Origin: Aplysia californica
Lineage: Eukaryota > Mollusca > Gastropoda > Aplysiida > Aplysiidae
Length of the DNA stretch: 64,000 nt
Direction of reading: 5' to 3'
Assembly (NCBI RefSeq): GCF_000002075.1
Contig: NW_004797546.1
Span: 95,682 to 159,681 of the forward strand
Shown: piece by piece, positions 11,658-22,204 of the stretch
How the letters are laid out: each line of letters begins with the position of its first letter
Numbering within the stretch: position 1 is the first letter of the stretch
Position numbers and translations under genes: made by a program
Notes under the pieces: model-generated
Told to the model about the DNA's origin: nothing
The model's database searches: none
The model's input: only the letters and a program-made list of their open reading frames with translations

Positions 11658-12091
11658 GTGAGGCATCGTGGTCAAATCAGGCGCTCGGCAAAATAGTGAA
11701 ATAGAATAAAAAGGTATTCTTCCACCAGTTAGGCAATTTTTTATCAACATTTTGTTTTTTGGCTAAACACTTTATGAGTTTGTGTGAAAACACATTCCCA
11801 TTTGAATTTCAATTAAAATCGTTATTTACAGGCAGAAAAAAAGTAATTTTCAGTTTTCAAAGACTCTTAAGCCTTTTAAGTTACCACACTTTGGCTGCCA
11901 TTTTCCCATTAATTTTACCACTGAAACAGGGCTATCACACCTCCTTTAATCGCAAATATCTCGACTTCTATTCAAACTAGATGGGTATTTTTTCCATTGA
12001 AAGTAAGGCAATTGGACAGGCTTTAAGATGATACCAATAACTCCATATGCCAAAAAATTGACGAGCGCCTGATTCCACCGTGTCATGACAC
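11658..12091 (+). mobile_element. MITE family 1, copy 3, with 4-bp target duplication
   Basis: The left end starts GTGAGGCATCGTGGTCAAAT. The reverse complement of the right end starts GTGTCATGACACGGTGGAAT, the same right-end variant as copy 2. AAAT directly precedes the left end (11654-11657) and directly follows the right end (12092-12095). Because AAAT is not its own reverse complement, this is a direct duplication and not a longer inverted repeat. Confidence 0.85.
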
Positions 12092-12095
12092 AAAT

Positions 12096-13919
12096 GGAAA
12101 TTATGAAGTCCAAGAGCAAAGAAGGTCTTCACATGAGACAGAACTATCTGTACTTATACACCAGTTCATATGAGACAACACATAAATATCAACTATGCTC
12201 TTTGTTGAGGAAGAAAAAAAAACGCCACCTCACTAACATTTACTCATTGGAAATCTCAACACCCTAAGTGTAGCATAAAAACTTGAACCCTTACTCAGGC
12301 GATTGAATAACACATCCAATCTTCAAGTACAAAACCCGAAAATCAGAGCAGCTACAAGCATAAAAAGTCAACATTTCACTTACATGCCATTATCGAAGTA
12401 CGGCCAAATGAAGTGGAGCGAAAGTAAAACTTTTTATTTCTGGCAGAGGATTTTCTCACTGAAAACCAAGCAAGTTTGGTGAAAATTTTCCTTTCTGACT
12501 GTAATCGGAAAAAACATAAGGTCAACATTATTCAGAGAAACTCTAATCCACAAAAAAACAAAAGCAGGGAAGTGAATTTCCTATCAGACAATTCACAGGG
12601 AAATATCTAGGCAAGAAAATAATGGTTTGTGTGAGTCATAAGGTGGAAGAGATGAAGAATTTGTGGAACCTAAAATGCTGATGCAAGTTTGAGACTTAAC
12701 AATTTTTTCATTTGATTGACCACATGCACAACGTAAACTCAAAACAAATAAGGGGTCACGTCACAGACCAGCAGAACTTCATTCTAACAGGCAAGTCACT
12801 TCCCTGTCATCAATTTTTGAATGGAATTCTGTTGATCTGTGACCTGATCCCATTTTCGTTTTGTAAAGGTATCACAACATTTATGTGCATACTTAAAAAT
12901 GGTTACCTTTTCATGAGAAATAAATAGCTCAGACACGCAGGATCAGTTGACACATATTTCACATCAATAAATGTGTACAGCCCTAGCATTTCACATTTCT
13001 GTAATTTTGTGCTCTACTTTATCAATTTCCTTAACAAAAATTAGTTATGGCAGCAAGAATACGTATCAGTTCAAATCAAAATTGCATCCCGTAAAATGAA
13101 CACCTATTCTGTAATGACAATCAAGGATGCAGATTAAAAATAAGCAATAAGCAATCAGTAAAAAAATGGAAAGTACACATGGTCCTAGTTGCAGATCATG
13201 ATGCTGTATCGGAACAAAGCAACAGTAAACAGTTTTCAGCTGAACAAGATATGCAGCAATGCACATCTACGGAAGTCAAAAACTTGCTTAGCAGGAGAAA
13301 ACAACAGATTTAACACAAATACATTGACAATTTGGAAACCATTAATTGCTGTTACATCTCACAATCTTAAGACAGAAGCTCAGAGACAGTTTTACAACTA
13401 GTCAGTCAATATCATCTGGTCTGAATGACTAATTTTTCACACCTTGTATTAAATCCTTATATCAGAGCAGTTATCTTACAGCATCATTTGCACTTTCTGA
13501 TAATATGGGAAGCCTGGGTCACTTATAAAACAGTGTATATGCCCCACAAGCACAACACAATTAGAGCTCAGTTTTGGCTATAATTGTCTTGAAAAAGTGA
13601 AAGTGGGGGTACATCAAACATAATCACAAGGGGAAGAAGACTGGTATGATCTCAATACAGTAGGGTAAACGCATCACAAGGCTTTCTTAAACTGTGACAT
13701 TACGATGCAATCAGTGCAAAGTAAATATTTCAGACAAAAATTTTAGATTTTAAGCTCATTTACAACCCTCCATTCCCCTCTCTTCTCCTTAAAACGTGGA
13801 TGCAAGGAAGAAAGACAGAGGTCATACATTATTGAAGGAGACTTCAGACTACTCAACAGCTCCTGGAGCATGATCACCTTTAAAAAAAAAGTAGGAGTAT
13901 TTACACCCCCATAGACAGA
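12096..13919. other. No gene seen
   Basis: Unique-looking AT-rich sequence without repeats or coding regions that I can recognise. Several TTTATT words (AATAAA on the minus strand) occur, so it cannot be excluded as distal TEX2 3' untranslated sequence. Confidence 0.4.
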
Positions 13920-14110
13920 ATTTAGATCATTTAAGAGGCAGATTTCTGGTTCTGCCTGTCAGGGTCAACCTGGGCTGAGAGGGATACAACATCCCAGCAG
14001 TAAGACTGAGATACTTGACAAAAATTCTCCCCACTTGGGAACTGATCTCGGGTCTCCTGTGTTCGACGGCAAAGCGCTTAACCACTACACTACAGACGTC
14101 GATATGCTCA
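13920..14110 (-). repeat. tRNA-headed SINE family B, best copy
   Basis: On the minus strand the head reads GTAGTGTAGTGGTTAAGCGC (A box region) and GATCAGTTCCC (B box region), then AAGTGGGGAGAATTTTTGTC. The body holds GGGATGTTGTATCCCTCTCA and GTTGACCCTGACAGGCAGAA. The same body and head occur at 56535-56821. Confidence 0.7.
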
Positions 14111-14855
14111 CCTATTTTCAAGAATAGACAATACAAAGTTGGAATTCAGTGTATAAAACAAGACAGCTGAAATATATATGTATGGAAATCAATTTCATGA
14201 TAAGTGCTCTTCTACACCCTCCCAAAAAGCAAAGAAGTTAAAAAGTATTCATTGAAAATAATTACAACCCTCAGGTAGCTTCATACAGGAGTTGTAAATT
14301 AACTAAAGCTTTTACAGTGGCATAAATACAAATTTCAAATATCTTGAAAACAGACGACGGCCTCGCAAAGTGACTTGTACAATAAAAATCACATGATCAA
14401 ACTCATAATTCAAGTGATTTCCCAAGGTGCGACTGGTCTTTTAATATATTTCGGCATAATCACAAGAGGTGGTAATAGTGATGGTAAAAGCAATATAAAA
14501 TAGTTATAATAGTTGTTTTTTATTTACATTAAAAAAAAGTATTTTGCTAAATGTGACCTGAGCCTGTTGTTACAAAAAAAAAAAAAAGCAATCCAGTATA
14601 ACTGGTAAAAGTTGCAAGTCTTAACACACTCAGAACACTGAGGGATGTCTTTTAATGACTAGTATCCGTTACAGCAGGAGTTAGTCCACTGAAGGTGACT
14701 TTATGTCATGCAGCTATTACGAGCTATTCAATTTGAACTTGTCTTTTTGCATTTTATGTATAGAAATCTTCAACTTGGTCATTCTAACAGCTGTTTACTT
14801 AAATGTCTTTTATATTTGGCTGCTACTGTTTAGTAATTTAAAATAATTTTTATGT

Positions 14856-16040
14856 ATAGAGTGGTGTTGCCGGTTCGCGTGCACTTCGCGATCTTTGAAC
14901 CTATTTTCCGCCATTTCCGGCTTTGTACTTTCGTTTTAAGTTATTCCATTAAAAAAACTATTGACCTATAAAAAAGTCTTGTTCATAGTTGCCAGCTTTC
15001 TTAAACGCTGTGTGCCCAACAGTTTTTCCGATCTTGGGCGTTCTCTTCACTGTGCGTGCATGTCTTCTCAGTGCGTGCATGGGAATCTTCACTGTGCGTG
15101 CACCCATATATATACAAGTTGAAAGCCAACAGAAGAGAAATCTGATAACATTTGTGCATTAAATGACCACACAGGAAGACAACAAGTCACTTTAGAAGCA
15201 AAGTAAGGCAACTTCACTCTGAATCTAAACTAATTTAATTTAGGGGGAACAAATAGTTCAAATACTTAGTGGAACAAATCAAATAGCATTTTTAACAACT
15301 AAAATCCACACTTTCCAACTCTTCATCACTCATTCCTCTGATCTTTTCAACTTTCACACACTCCACAGGCCACCATCCATGACATTCATCACACTGCAAC
15401 CATCTTTCATACGGATACTTATTCTTACATCCACAACAAGACTGCTCTTCCTCCACATTCTCTCCATCTGAAGACTCATCCACTTCCACTTCCATGTTCA
15501 CAATCACTTCATCCACATCCATATCATCATACACATCTAGCATTGCAACCTCCTCAAGTTGAAAAGTGCTGCACAAAATAATCACTAGATTTGAGCCTAC
15601 TTTTGGCTTAAAATTCTACTATATATTCATTGTGCATGCGCAGAGAAAACTTGAGTTTTTTCAGGCTTCACAACGCGTGCAACCCCCCGATCCAGAAACC
15701 CGCATTACAACTTGGCATAGAACTCGATAAAAGGTCACGTGAAACACTCAAGGAAGGAGTAGGCAAATTTTTAAAGCTAGGGGGCGCGCACAGTCTATTT
15801 GAACCAATCAGAAGCAAATAGGTCATCAAAACTAGTTCACAGGCAAGTGTTAAAAGTCAACTCGCCACAGCTGATAAAAACACTCTCGATGATCCCTTGT
15901 GGACAAACGTGAGATGGAAGTAAACAAAAATGGCTGCTAAACAAACTGACGCATACAATCAAACGCAAAAATGCAATTTGAAGCTCAAAACAAAAGTGCA
16001 CGCACCGAGAAGGCGCACGCGCAGGGGCTACACCGCACTA
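14856..16040. mobile_element. Inverted-repeat DNA transposon remnant carrying a PHD-like exon
   Basis: The left end reads TAGAGTGGTGTTGCCGGTTC then GCGTGCACTTC. The reverse complement of the right end reads TATAGTGCGGTGTAGCCCCT then GCGTGCGCCTTC, an imperfect inverted repeat of about 33 bp flanked by TA-rich sequence. Inside the left arm are three direct copies of a TTCACTGTGCGTGCA-like unit (15049-15107), and related GTGCATGCGCAG words lie near the right arm; these could be transposase-binding sites. The only coding segment is the minus-strand frame at 15292-15585, so most of a transposase seems to be missing. TA flanks fit Tc1/mariner/pogo-type targets but the exact ends are uncertain. Confidence 0.55.
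15292..15585 (-). pseudogene. PHD-like zinc-finger terminal exon of a probable transposase
   Basis: The predicted segment of about 90 residues has an acidic linker (MDVDEVIVNMEVEVDESSDG), then a cysteine-rich module: CCGC, YERWLQCDECHGWW, PVECV, and DFSC directly before the stop. The spacing is that of a PHD finger, but the usual histidine after the tryptophan pair is a proline and the final CxxC pair is cut to one cysteine. A possible splice acceptor (TTTTGTGCAG, minus strand) lies just upstream in frame, suggesting a last exon. Some invertebrate pogo-like DDE transposases end in a similar WxQCxxCxxWxHxxC module (from memory), and the inverted repeats around it support a transposon origin. 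It could instead be a captured host exon. Confidence 0.5.
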
Positions 16041-16049
16041 TATATGTTT

Positions 16050-17420
16050 CATTTTGGTGATTTTTTTTTCTTTGCTGAAAAAGTGATTTCATTTCTTTGA
16101 AATTTAACTATCTCTTTGGATCAGCTTTCTGGCATCTAATAACTTTTATCAGGTTTTCAAAATTTCAATTTGTTTTCATTCATCCCTTGAAAAATTATTT
16201 GTAGTATTACACAACTCAAAGTCAAGAACTAGTGCTATTAGCGAGCCATTACAATGAACAAATGAGACAAAATCCCATACAGTTTTATCATTTTCATGAA
16301 TTTTATCATTTTCATGAATATGTACTCAAACTTAGTAAGGGTATTTTCATTTTCTTTTTCATTTTTTAAATCATGTTTTCTTTTTTCTGGAACTCCGGTC
16401 TACACTGAACATTGACAACAATATCTCAAGGCCTCATTACCAACTACGAACTGGACTATGCGCAACTTATGAATAAGGCACCTAGGTCTCAGCTATCAAT
16501 CTGTGCCAACAGTCCACTTACTCTGTTTGACCAAGGTTATTTCTTCACAAATTCAAAAGACAATCCCTATCGTCAAAATGTAACCAACTTGGCACAACTG
16601 ATAGAGAAATAATACATGGCAGAATTTTTAAATATTTTATCATTTTCTGAAAAGGGATGGAGACACATATGTAGCGTAAACAAAAACCCAAAACTGACAT
16701 TATCTTCTATTAATAGACTTGTAAATATTCTTATCTCTAGACTACATCAAAAGTGATATTGTGTTTGTCACAAGAATACCCATTGCATAGGCATTACTTG
16801 ACCCACCGGACTTTCTTTTAGATACTAAAAACATTCAGAACAGTAACAGCAGTGATCTACAAATACAATATGGAGTCCCCACATTTACATCAGCAACAAC
16901 TTTATAAGCCCCAAGACTTATCAGTTCTGTTTTATGATCGTGAGACATAAAACAAAAGCCATTTTTTAAATAACAGTCAGAGCTGATCTTTCAAAAAAAT
17001 ATTGTTATACGCATGCACATAAATATAAATGTGTGTGACTGTGTGTGTGTGTCTTCATATATAAACAAATGCAAACACACACACACATGTGTATACATAT
17101 ATATGTCTTGTCCAATGAGGATGGGTTGACTCAGCTCTTGAGTTCAAAGATGTGAACAAAAAAAACCTCTAAAAATTTACTTCCAAACAGACAAACTGAA
17201 CTCTTACACATAATAAATGGCTTTGAAAGTATGACAAAGTGAAGACAACAGCTACAAGGCTTTAGGCACAGAGACGACAGACTACAGTCGTAACAGTACA
17301 TCAGTTCGATCAGAATGGAAAGTCTTAGCAAAGCCACAACAAAAACAGTCCATTCTGAGTGAGTTAATTCAGTGACAGACATGTCGTCTAAATAGTTGTG
17401 AAATATTTTTTTATGAAATA
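16050..17420. other. No gene seen
   Basis: AT-rich sequence without recognised genes. A short imperfect GT/AC tract lies at about 17033-17110. No inverted-repeat element boundaries were found. Confidence 0.4.
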
Positions 17421-18877
17421 CAGGGTCCCCACCAAATCCTGGAAATTTTTTTCAAGACCCCAATTCGAGGGAAAAATCAGGCCGCTGCGCGGCGCGTCAA
17501 GAATGATCCCCAAAAAGCCCACCTATCAATGATAAAAAGTCAAAATGTCTATAAATGAATGCAAATGTACATTTTGTAGTATAGTCTTCAAAAAATAGAT
17601 GACTATAATACTGGGTGACTGCCAAACCAGCTTCTCAATTTTCCAAGGGAGGGGCCTCATCCATTTTCCAGGAACACGTTACATAACAATGAAAGCGTGT
17701 GCTCCATTTATATCTAATATAATACATGTATATGTTTGTGAATACACACACACACACACACACATGTAGGTACATTATATCCAGTCAACAACATGTCAGT
17801 GTGGCACTGGGATCTTGAGAGACTTTGGTATTTCAGTCTGTTCTTACTTATTTATATTTTCCCATTATCATATTAGCCAACATAACAAACTATAGGCCCT
17901 ATATAAACAAATGAATCCTGTTTTGAGCCTGAAAAAAGACCTAGAACTAGAAAATCGACTGTCAATGACCAGTCTGGGTGTCCTGATTCATATAATAAAC
18001 GTGAAGACGAAAACCATTGCTGCAACTCAAAGTAGAGTAATAACTAGAATGGCTCAAGTACAACTATTCAGTGTGAGAGGTGTAAGAACTGGGGGGGGGG
18101 GGGGCGGCGCAAGATGCAGTGACACTGAAAATCTGCCAATCTTGAACAGAAAGCTAATAAAATATAGATATAAATTACAATCACCCCATCCAATGAAACG
18201 CGAACACTTTAGTTCAATAACAAGGCATGACGGATCCTGATTCCACACAAGGCCTGCACTAACGCGCGCTTTGCAGAGAGCTCTAAAGTAGTAATCAAAA
18301 TGCAAAAAATTTGCTTCCAAGTTCAGTTTTTGTCCTCTAGCGTTGCCTTCAGCTCCCCCCCCCCCAATCCCCTTCCACGAGTGTATCTTATAAAGGAGTC
18401 CTATACTTCAGAGCGCTCAGACCGCCGGTACTCACAGGTTCATTGACCGGTCACGAGGGCGAACCTGTCAAGACGCTTGTATAACTTCTTTTTCTTTTTT
18501 TTTTCCACAAGCGACAGCAGAGGGCAATTTTTAATATTGATTTATTTTCAAGGGGACACAGCGTTCATAATGCACAACCTGCATGTTACAAATGTTGTGT
18601 TATCTATCAGACTATTACCTGGAAATTTCTGGGTGGTTACGAAAGCAGATCTTGATTCTTCCCGATCGAGCCTTGGTGTCACACATACACTTCCGTCACA
18701 GCGGTTCAATTACATTTCCTCTTTAGGATTCATCAACCATACAGTCTTGATAGCTGCACATCACACAGGCCCTATACTTTCCCGACTTACCGACCCATCA
18801 CAAAATTCCCGACTTTTTCCCGACCTATCTCAAAATTCCCGACTTTTTCAAGATTTCCCGACCCTGCGGGGACCCTG
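17421..18877. mobile_element. Non-autonomous hAT-like element
   Basis: The left end is CAGGGTCCCCAC and the reverse complement of the right end is CAGGGTCCCCGC, a form typical of hAT transposon ends. The hexamer GAAATA lies immediately outside both ends (17415-17420 and 18878-18883), giving a 6-bp target duplication. The interior has no transposase. It holds tandem CCCGACTTTTTC and CCCGACCTATC words near the right end (18780-18865), a 12-base G run (18091-18102), a C run (18355-18364) and an AC microsatellite (17743-17763). Confidence 0.7.
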
Positions 18878-20584
18878 GAAATAGTTTGAAAAAAGTACCA
18901 TGGAATTTTTTCTAAAAACCCAAGGTAGGGTAAAGACTTGCAACTACTATCAGAACACCAATAATGAGAGAGATCTATGTTACAAGAGATTCAAAAATTG
19001 CAATTACCACTTCAACAGGCAAACCAATTTCAATTCCAGAAGATATCCAAACAAAAATTAAAATTCCTCACTGTGGTGCCATCATCTTTAAATTGTATTT
19101 AAAAGCCTCAACAAATCAATCATGTCATAGCACTCATTAAAACCGTCTCCCAAAACAGCACTTGGTATAAAAGAAAGTCTGAACTGCTGTCCACTGTCTA
19201 TCTTCTCCCCCCCCCCCCCCCCCCCCCCCCGCAGTTATAAAAGAAATAATAGTGCAGACATATTATTTTCACTTCTCAGTATAGATTAATACATTAATAC
19301 ATATGCAGAGATGAATTTATTCATGGTGTATAAAGAATGATCTCAAATGGAATCTTTGTGTTTTGTCAAACAGTTTCACTATATGTCTTGGCTATTGTAA
19401 GGAGATCTGCTCTGGAGCTGAGGAGCTGCCTCGTGAACAAGTCAGACATTATCATTCTGATATGATTCATCTTATAACAGGTGGGCATTATTTTTCTATA
19501 CCAAGCCGACAAACTTTGCCAATACCGAATAATCTACCATTTTAAAAAAAAGGTCTCCTGACCTCCACACCCATTAAAAAACTCCAAACATTTTTTAAGT
19601 TGCTGCTACTTAAAACTTTAGGGCCAAACATGCCCTTTGTCTTCACTACATCTAGTCATTTTCCAGTCAAAACCATAAAATTCTCTCTTGTATTTGCTTT
19701 TGGTCTTTTCAGACACCTCGGTGACTCCAAGACCTGACCACATTAAACAAACCCAAGCTCCTTCACAAGTTAAAAAAAAAAAATTTCCAAATTTCATACA
19801 TTCTCATTATACATAATTTTTTCTCCCTTAAGAAACTGAAGGCCTGTTGCATGTAAAACAGATTACTCTTTTATGAGAAGCATCACAATCCATGTCCCAG
19901 TAGTTCAAATATATGTAGCAGTGATCGTACAAGAGATTACATCATTTTAAAATTTGGCTCCTTTCCGATTCACTTTCACATTGAAAGCAAGAAGACATGC
20001 AAATGAACAGCTCTTAATCTGTGAATGACAACAGAGATGAGCTACATAAACTAACGGTAAAAAAAGAGTTCTATAAATATAACCATACACATATATTTTT
20101 GAAAACTTTTTCCCATATCAAAGAAGAAATCTTGTCAATTGAAGCAACTAATTAACTAAAAAGATGACAGAAGTAATAGACTGTAGTGCAATGGTTGGTG
20201 CTGCTGCATTCAGGTTTAGTAAAATACAGGGGAGCTACAAGGACTAGCAAAATATTGATAACTTTTTTTACCACTGCCAAAAATACATGACCACATCGTG
20301 AACATAATGACAGACATAATCTAAAAAAAAGGAATGAACAAAAAAAGCGTGACAATTTCCTTCATTCCACAAAAGTTAGAATCAAGATGGAGCTCACACA
20401 GCCAATCAGCATAAGAAAAACCACATCTCGTCATAATGCTCATTAGAAAATGAGTTCAATTACAAAAGTGGATGGCAATGAATCAAGCTGGACCATCAAC
20501 AGCAACAACAAACTTAGATATGGTGAATGCTATCAGCAGGTAGATGAAATGACAAAATCACTGGTCTGTGGGTCACAGGCGATA
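18878..20584 (-). other. Probable TEX2 3' untranslated region
   Basis: This follows the TEX2 stop codon on the minus strand. The nearest canonical AATAAA I find on that strand is at 19316-19321, about 1.26 kb past the stop. A pure C run (about 19208-19231) lies beyond it. No coding region is visible. The actual transcript end cannot be fixed without RNA evidence. Confidence 0.4.
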
Positions 20585-20683
20585 TCATAAGGACACGGAG
20601 CGAGAGATTGTCACTCCATTCACTTCTCCAGGCACCAGGATCGGAATCACCAGGTCATCCATATTTGGCATCACAAACACTCG
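20585..20683 (-). CDS. TEX2: TEX2 coding exon 9: C-terminus and stop
   Basis: Acceptor CCATTTTCCTTTCAG, reads RVFVMPNMDDLVIPILVPGE and ends SRSVSL with TGA at 20585-20587. The tail after the SMP domain is shorter than in human. Confidence 0.93.
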   Translation of the reverse strand, partial: RVFVMPNMDDLVIPILVPGEVNGVTISRSVSL

Positions 20684-22115
20684 CTGAAAGGAAAATGGAG
20701 ACCGGATTAAAAATTTGAGTAAGAGAAGAGAAAAAGGCACTGACGGAGCCCTTGTCATTCGTAAAACTGGACAAATCACAATACATAAATATGTGCACAA
20801 CATACACACAGCTTGTTTGTCCACATTATAGACATGCCAAACAGAACATGACGGTCATATGGCACCAGGTAGAGGAAAGCAACAGACAAATAAGGGTGCC
20901 TGAGGAAGAAGTAAAACCTATAAAGCATCAAGCAAAAAGTAGAAAACAAGCAAAATTGTACAATGTTCTTTCTTAATTCATTATTGCGACAACAAAAAAC
21001 TGTGATACAGAAAAAGATTATCAAAACTTTACATATAAAATCTACACAGTTCATATCAGAGGAAATATTGTGAACCGTTAACATTTAATAATATATTATT
21101 AGGCAATATAACGCACTCAGTTTTACCAAAAAATAACATAAATCCAGAATGCGTATTACAGTTCTTGAAACAAGACAAATCCAAAGTTAAGTATCCGAGT
21201 TCAATGGTCTTAATTTGAGAAGGAAAAGTAGCACCGAACTAACACAATAAAAACAAGCCCTAGTTCTTGGTTCATCCTCGGAGGACACATAAAATCCCCA
21301 AGAATAGTGTCCTTATCCAAATCTGTTGCATGTTCACTTCTTTCAGAAAACATTAGTCAGATACTTTCGCTAGTCCAAGAACCCGTACAGTTCGCTGGAG
21401 TAAAAAAGAAGCACATCAGCATGAGAAAAAGGACTACCAACAAAAGGAAGAAACAAAGTGACAGATAGTCAAAACTACCCCTGGTATCCTTCAATGATCT
21501 ACAAACCTGATGAATGCATTACACACGCCAATTCTCTCTTCCCACACCCAACACCCTACCTTCACCCCCATCCCTCTGAATAAACCCACCATATCCACCA
21601 AAAAAAAATAAAAAAATAGAAACAGCAAATATTCAAAAAGTAGGAAAGATGGGGGGAAAGCTCTCACCTGAAACTCCAGAGCCAGCTTCTTCTCAATCCA
21701 TTCTGTGATGTGAGTGATGGTCACTGCTCGCTCACCAACCTGAGGTTTGGCTGAAAGACGTAAACGGGGGTTGCCACGGAAACCGTACCTGTGGAGAACA
21801 GATGTGTCTCAAACCTTGGGCAAGTGGGAAAGTTAAGCCTCATATCCCACCAACTTGACTATTCATACGAATTCAAAAATATTACCTTGGCCAGTCTGTT
21901 CATCTGAATCACTGCCAAAGGCCCTACTTGAATGGAAAATTTATCTAAATACAGGTGGGTCAGAGCTGCCAAACATAGAATACAACAATTTGAAATACCA
22001 AAAATAAGCAGGTCAAAAATACAAAGTGGAATAAGAATATACAACGAACAAGGAACAAAACCAGACTGATGGAAGACAAAAACAAAACATCTAATCTCCC
22101 TAAAAAATGCTGCAC

Positions 22116-22204
<89 letters not shown>

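Noticed and set aside
18477-18884. 135-codon open frame
   Set aside because: It is inside the hAT-like element and runs through its tandem CCCGACTTTTTC repeats and terminal repeat, so it is not a gene.
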